A DNA stretch of 8,316 nt. Source: Flavobacteriales bacterium (lineage in GTDB: Bacteria; Bacteroidota; Bacteroidia; UBA10329). Positions 1 through 6,436 of the stretch are shown here, one piece after another. How positions within the stretch are numbered: position 1 is the first letter of the stretch; each line of letters starts with the position of its first letter. The position numbers and the translations under genes were made by a program. The stretch is taken from NCBI GenBank assembly GCA_003456455.1, contig DMRV01000229.1, positions 1 through 8,316 on the forward strand, read 5' to 3'. The notes beneath the pieces were generated by a model that saw nothing but the letters and a program-made list of their open reading frames with translations, was not told the DNA's origin and did not search any database.

Positions 1-1617
1 TGCAGTCCCCTCATTGTGATAATAGCTCAGCTTACCACTTTTCTCTCCTATCACTAAGTCTAGTAATAAATCGCCATCCACATCAAATAAGCAAGGGGTT
101 GCATATTGACCTTGAACATCTATTCCTTGAAAACCAGGTGTTGTAAGCGTAAAATTGCACGGGTTTCCTGCACCAGCACTGTTCTCAAAATAATGTACTT
201 GACCACCTACTCCACCAACAATCAGATCATCATCTCCATCTCCATCAATATCTCCAAATGTTGCCGCCACATTACCTAATCCTAAGCTCGAAATATTGGC
301 CACATCGCGTGTCTGAAGCGTAAACGCTGGTTCTATGGCAGTTCCTGTATTTCGGTAATAAGCAAGCTGAGATGAGTAGACACCGCTGCTCACAAAATAG
401 CCCCTCCCTCCTACCAAAAGGTCTTTCAATCCATCTTGGTCGTAATCAAAAAACACAGGATAAGCACTGGTTCCAAGCTCAATCATTTCATCCTGAAGGA
501 AGTTGTTTTTGCTGAATTCAAGGTTAAAGTCGGCAGTAGAACTTGTGTTCGTGTAAAGATGACTACTTTGGTAGTTGTGACCGTTGTTCTCTTGATAAGG
601 TGAAGCGATGATATCGTCCTGTCCATCATTGTTAACATCTGCCAAAAAAGCAGCCGGAAAAGTGTAAATATCAATTGCATCTGTATTATCGAAATTGGCG
701 GGAAAAGTGATGTCCTGAGAACCAATGTTAGCTGTGGTAGCATCTCCATTATTCACAAGAAGATTCATGCTATTAAAACTCAAAATACTTACCACTAAGT
801 CCTTATCTCCATCACCCTCTATATCTAACCCAAGCATTGTAAAGCCCGAGTGAATACCGGAATTGGCTGCCGACTGGCTATTTGAAAGAGCCGTGTTACC
901 GCCTTTGCATGTCACACCGAGATTAACAGCTATTGTGGAAGGGTCTTCCTCAAAATTACCCCAACACGGGGTTGCCAATTCCATTACCATACTATCTGGA
1001 GTACCATACAGCTCCATTGATTGGTTTTGATGATACTCTGCCGATGTTCCAAAAAGACTGAAGGTCACAATGTCTAAGTCACTGTCGCCATCAACATCCA
1101 TTATGGCTGGTAAATCGCTCGGACTTACATATATATTTATCAAGCCACTTCCGTAATCCGACAGAAGCTTTGACGTCATTAACGTAAAAATAAGCGTGTC
1201 GACATTTCCATCATTTCTGTAAATGGCAAGTCCTCCATTGGAATAAGTAAAAATGTCACTTTTTCCGTCAGCATTAAAATCGCGGAGCAAGACCCAACCA
1301 TGAAGCGAACGGTTTACCGTACCGTGCTGATTAGTGAACATCTCCCTGTACTCAGGCGCAATTTCTAATTGATTCTGAGCATTCATAGTCAAACAGACCA
1401 GTTTATCACCGCTCTTATCAAACACCAAAAGGTCATTAGTGCCATCAGAATTAAAATCAATATTTGAAAACTGCGGATGATTAAGTCCTCCTGCCCATGG
1501 AAAATCAAGCGTACCATTCTCTTCTATTACCTGTACCGAATCGTACCTATTAAAAAATAGCTGCGCAAAAGATTGCGTGGTAAGAAGAACGAAAAAGACG
1601 AAAAGGGAAACTCTCAT
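1..1617 (-). CDS. Secreted FG-GAP/VCBS repeat protein (5' part, C-terminus outside window)
   Basis: The minus strand is open from an ATG at 1617 down to base 1, giving 539 residues without a stop. The protein starts with a signal peptide (MRVSLFVFFVLLTTQSFA, probable cut A18|Q19). The mature part carries eight Asp-rich FG-GAP/VCBS-type loops: DFNSDGTNDLLV (54-65), DFNADGKSDIF (113-123), DVDGDSDLDIV (174-184), DIEGDGDKDLVV (265-276), DVNNDGQDDII (327-337), DYDQDGLKDLLVGG (391-404), DIDGDGDDDLIVGG (456-469) and DVDGDLLLDLVIGE (512-525). Such loops bind calcium and build beta-propeller blades in integrin-like and surface proteins. Proteins of this type in Flavobacteriales usually end in a T9SS type A sorting domain, which would lie past the left edge. 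It is transcribed divergently from rpsO. The repeat class and export are clear; ligand and role are unknown. An adhesin-like or surface function is only inferred. Confidence 0.88.
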   Translation of the reverse strand, partial: MRVSLFVFFVLLTTQSFAQLFFNRYDSVQVIEENGTLDFPWAGGLNHPQFSNIDFNSDGTNDLLVFDKSGDKLVCLTMNAQNQLEIAPEYREMFTNQHGTVNRSLHGWVLLRDFNADGKSDIFTYSNGGLAIYRNDGNVDTLIFTLMTSKLLSDYGSGLINIYVSPSDLPAIMDVDGDSDLDIVTFSLFGTSAEYHQNQSMELYGTPDSMVMELATPCWGNFEEDPSTIAVNLGVTCKGGNTALSNSQSAANSGIHSGFTMLGLDIEGDGDKDLVVSILSFNSMNLLVNNGDATTANIGSQDITFPANFDNTDAIDIYTFPAAFLADVNNDGQDDIIASPYQENNGHNYQSSHLYTNTSSTADFNLEFSKNNFLQDEMIELGTSAYPVFFDYDQDGLKDLLVGGRGYFVSSGVYSSQLAYYRNTGTAIEPAFTLQTRDVANISSLGLGNVAATFGDIDGDGDDDLIVGGVGGQVHYFENSAGAGNPCNFTLTTPGFQGIDVQGQYATPCLFDVDGDLLLDLVIGEKSGKLSYYHNEGTA

Positions 1618-1643
1618 TGAAGTTGTAGCTAGTGCTTGTCTGA

Positions 1644-1651
1644 CAAATGTA
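1644..1651 (-). promoter_or_regulatory. Bacteroidota -7 promoter element for the FG-GAP gene
   Basis: Read on the minus strand this is TACATTTG, a full match to the Bacteroidota -7 consensus TAnnTTTG. It sits 26 bases before the ATG at 1617, which implies a leader of about 20 bases. No good -33 TTTG is seen at the usual 19-base spacing (the strand reads CAAT there), so the call rests on the -7 match and its position. Confidence 0.5.
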
Positions 1652-1746
1652 ACGGCAAAAGGTTGCTTCCATTGTCTGTTGAATTGCGGTTTGACAGGTA
1701 GAAAAACCGAACAAAAAAAGACCTTTAAAAACTTATTTTGGAGTGG

Positions 1747-1777
1747 ATTGTAAAACCAAAACCATTTTCTATCTTTG
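1747..1777 (+). promoter_or_regulatory. Housekeeping promoter of rpsO-pnp
   Basis: TATCTTTG at 1770-1777 is a full match to the Bacteroidota -7 consensus TAnnTTTG. ATTG at 1747-1750 lies exactly 19 bases upstream, fitting the -33 element TTTG with one mismatch. Transcription would start near 1783-1786, about 30 bases before the rpsO ATG. A short inverted repeat, TTTTGG at 1736-1741 and CCAAAA at 1756-1761, brackets the -33 element and could be an operator, though this is weak. Confidence 0.65.
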
Positions 1778-1792
1778 CCCCTCGAAATTTTT

Positions 1793-1813
1793 GACGATAA
1801 ATAAAGAAGATAG
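1793..1813 (+). promoter_or_regulatory. rpsO translation initiation region
   Basis: The bases before the ATG read GACGATAAATAAAGA and then AGATAG. The A-rich tract with no strong Shine-Dalgarno sequence is typical of Bacteroidota. Nearly the same leader occurs before pnp at 2204-2223, differing by one inserted base and a few substitutions. Confidence 0.45.
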
Positions 1814-2083
1814 ATGTATTTAACATCAGACGTAAAAAAAGAGATATTCAAAAAGCACGGTGGTGCTGATACGAATACAGGTAGCACAGAAGGTCAAATC
1901 GCGTTGTTCTCGCACCGCATTAATCACCTAACTGGTCATCTTAAAAATAACCGAAAAGATTTCGGTACGCAACGCGCTCTACTTAACCTTGTTGGTAAGA
2001 GAAGAAGCTTGCTTGACTACCTTAAAGGAAAAGATATTGAAAAATATCGTGCGCTTGTTAAGGAGTTGAATCTCAGAAGATAA
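1814..2083 (+). CDS. rpsO: 30S ribosomal protein S15
   Basis: This 89-residue protein has the normal length of bacterial S15 (uS15). It binds the central domain of 16S rRNA early in assembly of the small-subunit platform and contacts 23S rRNA in the 70S ribosome. The family signature is plain: HGGADTNTGSTEGQIA (15-30), then RINHLTGHLKNNRKDF (35-50), which includes the conserved H-L and K-D-F/Y rRNA contacts, and LVGKRRSLLDYL (59-70). The ATG at 1814 matches the start seen in Bacteroidota S15 proteins (MYLT). The leader is A-rich with AGAAGA rather than a strong Shine-Dalgarno, which is normal for this phylum. It is followed 140 bases later by pnp, the widely conserved rpsO-pnp pair. In E. coli S15 represses its own translation; no comparable pseudoknot could be recognised here. 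Confidence 0.97.
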   Translation: MYLTSDVKKEIFKKHGGADTNTGSTEGQIALFSHRINHLTGHLKNNRKDFGTQRALLNLVGKRRSLLDYLKGKDIEKYRALVKELNLRR

Positions 2084-2106
2084 TAGCATTTGAAAGTTAT
2101 AAGTGA

Positions 2107-2132
2107 AAAAGGCAATTGTAAGATTGCCTTTT
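2107..2132 (+). terminator. rpsO-pnp intergenic hairpin (attenuator or processing site)
   Basis: AAAAGGCAAT (2107-2116) and ATTGCCTTTT (2123-2132) form a perfect 10-bp stem around a 6-base loop, TGTAAG. The only T-run is the 3' arm itself (TTTT, then CGCG), so termination is probably partial. No clear promoter is seen between the hairpin and pnp, so pnp most likely depends on read-through from the rpsO promoter. In E. coli the same gap holds a terminator and an RNase III site that govern pnp expression. That parallel is by position only, and the stem here is short for RNase III. Confidence 0.6.
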
Positions 2133-2203
2133 CGCGTATCTAGGGGTTTGGTTTCGAGCCAAATTCAGCTGACAGAAAACAGATAAAAAAAGAAAAACAA
2201 ACA

Positions 2204-2223
2204 GACGTAAATAAAGAGGAAAG
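2204..2223 (+). promoter_or_regulatory. pnp translation initiation region
   Basis: The leader reads GACGTAAATAAAGA followed by GGAAAG before the ATG at 2224. AGAGGA at 2215-2220 resembles a Shine-Dalgarno sequence but lies only 3 bases from the start codon. The block is nearly a copy of the rpsO leader at 1793-1813. Confidence 0.45.
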
Positions 2224-4353
2224 ATGAAAGCTCCAGAAGCAATTAAAACAACAATTGATGTAGGTAATGGCGTACCCGTTACCATTGAAACTGGTCGTTT
2301 GGCCAAGCAGGCTGATGGCTCTGTAATAGTAAGAGCAGGAGACTGCATGTTAATGGCAACTGTGGTATCATCACAGGGCGCAAGAGAGGGTGTAGATTTC
2401 CTTCCATTATCAGTTGATTATCAAGAAAAATATGCCGCAGCAGGGAAATTCCCAGGCGGATTCTTTAAGAGAGAAGCAAGACCATCTACAGCAGAAATCT
2501 TGGTTTGCCGATTGGTAGACCGTGCTTTGCGTCCAATGTTCCCATCAGATTACCATTCTGAAGTACAGGTTATCATTAACCTTATTTCGCATGACGAAAA
2601 CATTATGCCAGATGCATTGGCTGGATTGGCTGCAAGTGCCGCTATTTCAATCTCGGATATTCCTTTTGGAGGACCGATTTCTGAAGCACGTGTTGCATTG
2701 ATTGATGGCAAATTTGTAGTCAACCCTTCTAAAGCTGCTTTGGCAGGTGCCGATATGGACATGATGATTGCTGGTACAGCAACAGACATTACCATGGTAG
2801 AAGGTGAGATGGAAGAGTGTTCAGAAGACCAAATGTTGGAAGCTATTCGTGTTGGACACGAGGCTATCAAGAAGCAAGTTGCTGGTCAGATTGAATTGGC
2901 TTCTAAGGTTGAAAAGTCTAAAGTTAAGCGTGAGTACAATCACGAAACTCATGATGAAGCTTTCAAACAAAAGGTTTACGATTTCTGCTACCCATTGGTA
3001 TATGAAATGGCTAAATCTGGTTCTGCAAAACAAGAGCGTTCTGATAAATTGAACGAGATTAAAGATGCATTTGTAGCAACACTTTCTGACGATGAAAAAG
3101 GAGATCTTCTTCCAATGTTGGGTGGTTACTTCAAGTATGCACAAAAGAAAGCTGTTAGAGACTGTATCCTAACAGAAAGAGTAAGATTAGATGGTCGTAA
3201 GACTGACGAGGTAAGAGGCATCTGGACGGAGACTGATTACATTCCATCTGCACACGGTTCTTCTATTTTCACAAGAGGTGAAACTCAGTCTTTGACTACA
3301 GTTACCCTTGGTGGAAAATTGGATGAGCAACGTGTTGATTCTGTAACTGAAGAAGGGTTTTCTAACTTCTACCTGCACTACAACTTCCCTCCTTATTCAA
3401 CTGGAGAAGCTCGTTTCCTAAGAGGAACAAGCCGAAGAGAGATTGGACACGGAAATTTGGCAGAGAGAGCTTTAAAAAAAGCGCTTCCAGCTGAAAACAA
3501 CTACACTGTAAGAGTTGTATCTGAGATTCTAGAATCTAACGGTTCTTCTTCTATGGCAACTGTTTGCGCTGGGTCAATGGCACTTATGGATGCTGGTATC
3601 AAAATCAAAGGTGGAGTTTCTGGTATTGCTATGGGACTTATCTACGATGATGGAAAATATGCTATCCTTTCTGACATTCTTGGAGACGAGGATTTCTTGG
3701 GAGATATGGACTTCAAAGTAGCTGGTACTAAAGATGGTATCACAGCTGTTCAAATGGACATGAAAGTAGATGGACTTCCTTACGAAGTTCTTGCTGAAGC
3801 GTTGAATCAAGCAAAAGAAGGTCGTCATCACATTCTTGATGAGATGAACAAGACTATCGAATCTGCAAAGGAAGATGTAAAAGATCACGCACCGCGTATC
3901 GTTTCAATGATTATCCCAAAGGATATGATTGGAGCAGTAATCGGACCTGGAGGAAAAATCATCCAAGAGATGCAAGAAGTAACTGGAGCTACAATCAACA
4001 TTGAGGAGATTGAAGGCAAAGGACACATCCAGATTATGGCAAACAACAAGCAGTCAATTGACGGAGCTGTTGGTCGTATCAAAGGAATTACTGCAGTTCC
4101 TGAAGTAGGCGAGGTTTACAAAGGAAAAGTGAAGAACATCATGCCTTTCGGAGCCTTTGTTGAGGTTATGCCAGGAAAAGATGGTCTACTTCATATCTCT
4201 GAAATTGAGCACAGAAGACTTGAAAAAGTTGAAGAAGTACTTAAAGAGGGAGATATCATTGACGTGAAATTGATTGCTGTTGATGAGAAGACCGGCAAGT
4301 TGAAACTTTCAAGAAAAGTTTTACTTCCAAAACCAGAAAAGAACGATGCGTAA
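2224..4353 (+). CDS. pnp: Polyribonucleotide nucleotidyltransferase (PNPase)
   Basis: This 709-residue protein is a full-length polynucleotide phosphorylase, the trimeric 3'-to-5' exoribonuclease that uses phosphate to degrade mRNA to nucleoside diphosphates and can also add 3' tails. The order is the classic one: a first RNase PH-like core (about 12-145), an alpha-helical linker (about 235-315), a second, catalytic RNase PH core (about 317-545), a KH domain (about 555-620, GXXG loop GPGG at 574-577) and an S1 RNA-binding domain (about 625-697, PFGAFVEV at 641-648). The phosphate-binding serines are in ESNGSSSMA (S441-S443). The metal-binding aspartates and adjacent lysine fall in GDEDFLGDMDFK at D490, D496 and K498, which match E. 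coli D486, D492 and K494. No key residue is missing. It lies downstream of rpsO and ends at a strong terminator, so rpsO-pnp is a closed unit. Confidence 0.98.
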   Translation: MKAPEAIKTTIDVGNGVPVTIETGRLAKQADGSVIVRAGDCMLMATVVSSQGAREGVDFLPLSVDYQEKYAAAGKFPGGFFKREARPSTAEILVCRLVDRALRPMFPSDYHSEVQVIINLISHDENIMPDALAGLAASAAISISDIPFGGPISEARVALIDGKFVVNPSKAALAGADMDMMIAGTATDITMVEGEMEECSEDQMLEAIRVGHEAIKKQVAGQIELASKVEKSKVKREYNHETHDEAFKQKVYDFCYPLVYEMAKSGSAKQERSDKLNEIKDAFVATLSDDEKGDLLPMLGGYFKYAQKKAVRDCILTERVRLDGRKTDEVRGIWTETDYIPSAHGSSIFTRGETQSLTTVTLGGKLDEQRVDSVTEEGFSNFYLHYNFPPYSTGEARFLRGTSRREIGHGNLAERALKKALPAENNYTVRVVSEILESNGSSSMATVCAGSMALMDAGIKIKGGVSGIAMGLIYDDGKYAILSDILGDEDFLGDMDFKVAGTKDGITAVQMDMKVDGLPYEVLAEALNQAKEGRHHILDEMNKTIESAKEDVKDHAPRIVSMIIPKDMIGAVIGPGGKIIQEMQEVTGATINIEEIEGKGHIQIMANNKQSIDGAVGRIKGITAVPEVGEVYKGKVKNIMPFGAFVEVMPGKDGLLHISEIEHRRLEKVEEVLKEGDIIDVKLIAVDEKTGKLKLSRKVLLPKPEKNDA

Positions 4354-4374
4354 GTAGCGCTATCTGTTGATATT

Positions 4375-4411
4375 AAATCCCCGTTCTGACAATGTCGGAA
4401 CGGGGATTTTT
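4375..4411 (+). terminator. Strong intrinsic terminator after pnp
   Basis: AAATCCCCGTTCTGAC (4375-4390) pairs with GTCGGAACGGGGATTT (4394-4409) as a continuous 16-bp stem with one G-T pair and a 3-base loop. The run TTTTT at 4407-4411 gives the U-tract. It begins 21 bases after the pnp stop codon and should separate rpsO-pnp from the sigma factor operon. Confidence 0.92.
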
Positions 4412-4512
4412 CATTCTACAACACACAGTTCTTTTTAACCCTCTTCTTATCTTGCGATTATATTGTTGTCTTAGTAGGCAACCTCGCAAATTCACCCTCG
4501 TTATCTGTAAGC

Positions 4513-5088
4513 GTGCAACCAACCAACCAAGAGTATCAGGATCTTATAGCCGGTTGTCTGAAAAACGACCGGAAATGCCAGCAAAGAATCTATGAACTGT
4601 TCTATGGAAAAATGTTGAGTGTATGTATGAGGTACACGAAAGACCTTGATCAGGGAAAGGAGTTAGTGCAAGAGGGATTTATCAAGCTTTTCGGGAACCT
4701 CGAGAAATACAAGAACGATGGTTCTTTTGAAGGATGGGTGAGGCGCATTTTTACCAATAATGCAATTGACTCTTTCAGACGGAAAAAGCACCAAGATTTT
4801 GTGCCAGAAGATGATTACAAGGTGCTAAATGTTGCAGATGACAAAGACGAACATGAATTTTTAGACCCAGAAGAGGAAACCATTCAACCAAAACACGTCA
4901 TAGAAGCGATGCAACTTCTTTCTCCGGCATATCAGATGGTTTTTAACCTGTATGTAATGGAGAATTATTCGCATCAAGAAATTGCGGATGAATTGGGAGT
5001 AAGCGTTGGAACTTCTAAATCAAACCTCGCCAAGGCGAGAATGAACATGCGGAAGTTATTGAAGAAACAATTTGCTGACCGACTTTAA
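4513..5088 (+). CDS. ECF-type RNA polymerase sigma-70 factor
   Basis: This 191-residue protein is an extracytoplasmic-function sigma factor of the Bacteroidota kind. The sigma-2 domain spans about 24-93: YGKMLSVCMRYTKD (31-44), the core-binding helix ELVQEGFIKLF (50-60), and the -10 recognition stretch FEGWVRRIFTNNAIDSFRR (72-90). An acidic linker (about 97-125) joins it to sigma-4 (about 128-186), where LSPAYQMVFNLYVMENYSHQEIA and VSVGTSKSNLAKAR (163-176) form the helix-turn-helix for the -35 region. The start is taken as GTG at 4513: the homologous region begins within a few residues of it, no in-frame ATG was found between it and 4429, and no Shine-Dalgarno is evident. The next gene starts 8 bases after the stop, so the two are almost certainly co-transcribed, the usual layout of a sigma and its anti-sigma. 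The regulon is unknown. Confidence 0.93.
   Translation: MQPTNQEYQDLIAGCLKNDRKCQQRIYELFYGKMLSVCMRYTKDLDQGKELVQEGFIKLFGNLEKYKNDGSFEGWVRRIFTNNAIDSFRRKKHQDFVPEDDYKVLNVADDKDEHEFLDPEEETIQPKHVIEAMQLLSPAYQMVFNLYVMENYSHQEIADELGVSVGTSKSNLAKARMNMRKLLKKQFADRL
4516..4530 (+). repeat. Tetranucleotide repeat in the first codons of the sigma gene
   Basis: CAACCAACCAACCAA is 3.75 copies of CAAC, directly after the GTG start and covering codons 2-6 (Q-P-T-N-Q). Loss or gain of one unit would shift the reading frame of the sigma factor. The copy number is low, so this may be chance. Confidence 0.6.
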
Positions 5089-5096
5089 ACAATATT

Positions 5097-6395
5097 ATGA
5101 GTAACTCATTTGATGATAAAATAAAAGAGAGTCTCGAGAATTTCGAGATGCCTTACGATGCCAATGCTTGGACAGAGTTTGAAAAACAGCTCCCTCAAGG
5201 TGGTGGTTCTGCAATAAGCAGCAGTCAGTTTGGTTGGAAAGCCACTGCACTTGTGGCTGCGCTGGCCGTTTCTGTTGCAACAATCTGGTATTTGAATGCT
5301 GATAAGGACGTAGCCACTTCTGAATTGGCCGCTACCGAACAGCTGGAGACAGCCGAACAACAATCAACAACTGTAGAGGAGAATTCCTCGAAATTGCCTG
5401 AAGCAGTTGTAGCCAACGAATCAACTATTTTTTCTAGTACAGAAAAAGTACAAATCGCGGATTCTAAAATTGTTATTGAAGACGAAGTGGCATCAAGAAT
5501 AGAACCTCAGACCAAATACCCTGAAGAAGCGAAAACATCTAACAACTCCGATGTTCCTAATGCTGAGAAGAAAGCGGTGCCACCTGCAAATAATTCAACT
5601 CCGGAGAAAATTGATGCGAAGCCGCTCTTAGCACGTTTCATTCCTAGCTCCATAAAAGTATGTGTTGGCGAAGAGGTGAGTTTCATTAACGAATCATCCG
5701 ATTTGAAAGCCAAAATGATTTGGGACTTTGGAGACGGAACATCGAGTCAAGAACTGAATCCCTCACATTTCTTTGTTGCAGAAGGAAACTTTGAAGTAAA
5801 ACTAAGAACTGAAAAAGGCTCTAAATCTTCAGACCGAATGATTAGTGTAACCGTTAATCCAGTCCCGGTCGCTGACATTGATGCTTCGCTTGTGAAAAAT
5901 GGCTTCGGAGCAATTCCATTCTACCGTTTTGAAACTGTTCTAAAACTGAATGAAACTGCTTTCTGGTCTTTTACTGATGGCTCTAAAGCGCAAACTCCTG
6001 TTGTAAAACACCTTTTTCGCGATGCTGGAAAACAGGAAGCAACACTCACTGTAAAAAACAGTTTCGGCTGTTCAAATTCAGACCAATGGGAAACAGAAAA
6101 CAGAAAAGCGTTCCAACTATTAGCTCCAACTGGATTTAGGCCAGATGGCGATGGAAATAATGAAGTTTTCATACCAGGAGCACTAGCCGATATGGATGTT
6201 CCTTTTGAAATGATAATACAGGACAATAAAGGACAGGAAGTTTACAGAACGAGTAACGCTTCTGAACCTTGGAATGGCAAGCTGCAGAACAACGGAAACA
6301 AATTAGTTGCAGGCATTTATGTCTGGACGGTTGTTCTGAAAGAAGAAATTCTGCTCAAAAAGACATTCACCGGTACAATTACCTTATTACGCTAA
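5097..6395 (+). CDS. Membrane-anchored PKD/CHU_C-domain protein, putative anti-sigma factor
   Basis: This 432-residue protein follows the sigma gene by 8 bases. It has a charged N-terminal segment (1-47, with FDDKIKESLENFEMPYDANAW at 5-25), one hydrophobic helix (about 48-66) and no cleavable signal peptide, so the N-terminus should be cytoplasmic and the rest periplasmic. A polar linker rich in E, S, T and A (71-175) leads to a PKD domain (about 180-254, core WDFGDGTS at 209-216), a second divergent PKD-like module (about 257-325, WSFTDGS at 290-296) and a C-terminal domain (342-432) resembling the gliding-motility-associated CHU_C/T9SS type B domain: FRPDGDGNNEVFIPG, PWNGK, AGIYVWTV and a terminal GTITLLR. 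The usual Y-N-R-W-G motif is replaced by IQDNKGQEVY. The N-terminal part holds no Cys or His, so it is not a zinc anti-sigma (ZAS) domain. The anti-sigma role is inferred from position and topology; a non-regulatory surface protein is the alternative. Confidence 0.8.
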   Translation: MSNSFDDKIKESLENFEMPYDANAWTEFEKQLPQGGGSAISSSQFGWKATALVAALAVSVATIWYLNADKDVATSELAATEQLETAEQQSTTVEENSSKLPEAVVANESTIFSSTEKVQIADSKIVIEDEVASRIEPQTKYPEEAKTSNNSDVPNAEKKAVPPANNSTPEKIDAKPLLARFIPSSIKVCVGEEVSFINESSDLKAKMIWDFGDGTSSQELNPSHFFVAEGNFEVKLRTEKGSKSSDRMISVTVNPVPVADIDASLVKNGFGAIPFYRFETVLKLNETAFWSFTDGSKAQTPVVKHLFRDAGKQEATLTVKNSFGCSNSDQWETENRKAFQLLAPTGFRPDGDGNNEVFIPGALADMDVPFEMIIQDNKGQEVYRTSNASEPWNGKLQNNGNKLVAGIYVWTVVLKEEILLKKTFTGTITLLR

Positions 6396-6406
6396 GCACA
6401 ACTTTA

Positions 6407-6414
6407 TATCTTTG
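6407..6414 (+). promoter_or_regulatory. Bacteroidota -7 promoter element for the 6437 gene
   Basis: TATCTTTG matches the TAnnTTTG consensus fully and is identical to the rpsO element. It lies 22 bases before the ATG at 6437. The -33 position at 19-base spacing reads TTAT (6384-6387), a weak match inside the end of the upstream gene. It suggests the cargo-like gene can be transcribed by the housekeeping sigma independently of the sigma operon. Confidence 0.55.
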
Positions 6415-6436
6415 ATAATTACCTGAGTATTATAGA

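Noticed and set aside
483..749. An 88-codon minus-strand frame inside the FG-GAP gene
   Set aside because: It is out of frame with the 539-residue FG-GAP protein, which has a signal peptide and eight repeat loops.
1687..1709. Inverted repeat CGGTTT / AAACCG in the divergent region
   Set aside because: Only six base pairs with an 11-base loop and no T-run; too weak to call a terminator or operator.
2097..4082. Several open frames opposite or overlapping pnp, up to about 107 codons
   Set aside because: They lie inside a full-length, strongly conserved pnp and their translations look like no known protein; they are frame shadows.
4448..4466. Possible -7 elements TATCTTGC (4448-4455) and TATATTGT (4459-4466) for the sigma operon
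   Set aside because: Both miss the TTTG end of the consensus and neither has a good -33 element; the promoter must lie in 4412-4512 but I cannot place it.
4392..4595. A 67-codon plus-strand frame beginning inside the pnp terminator
   Set aside because: Its ATG lies in the loop and 3' arm of the terminator stem and the frame overlaps the sigma gene in another frame; the translation is not protein-like.
4513..5088. Calling the sigma factor rpoD because it follows pnp
   Set aside because: At 191 residues with only sigma-2 and sigma-4 it lacks regions 1 and 3 of a primary sigma factor; it is ECF-type.
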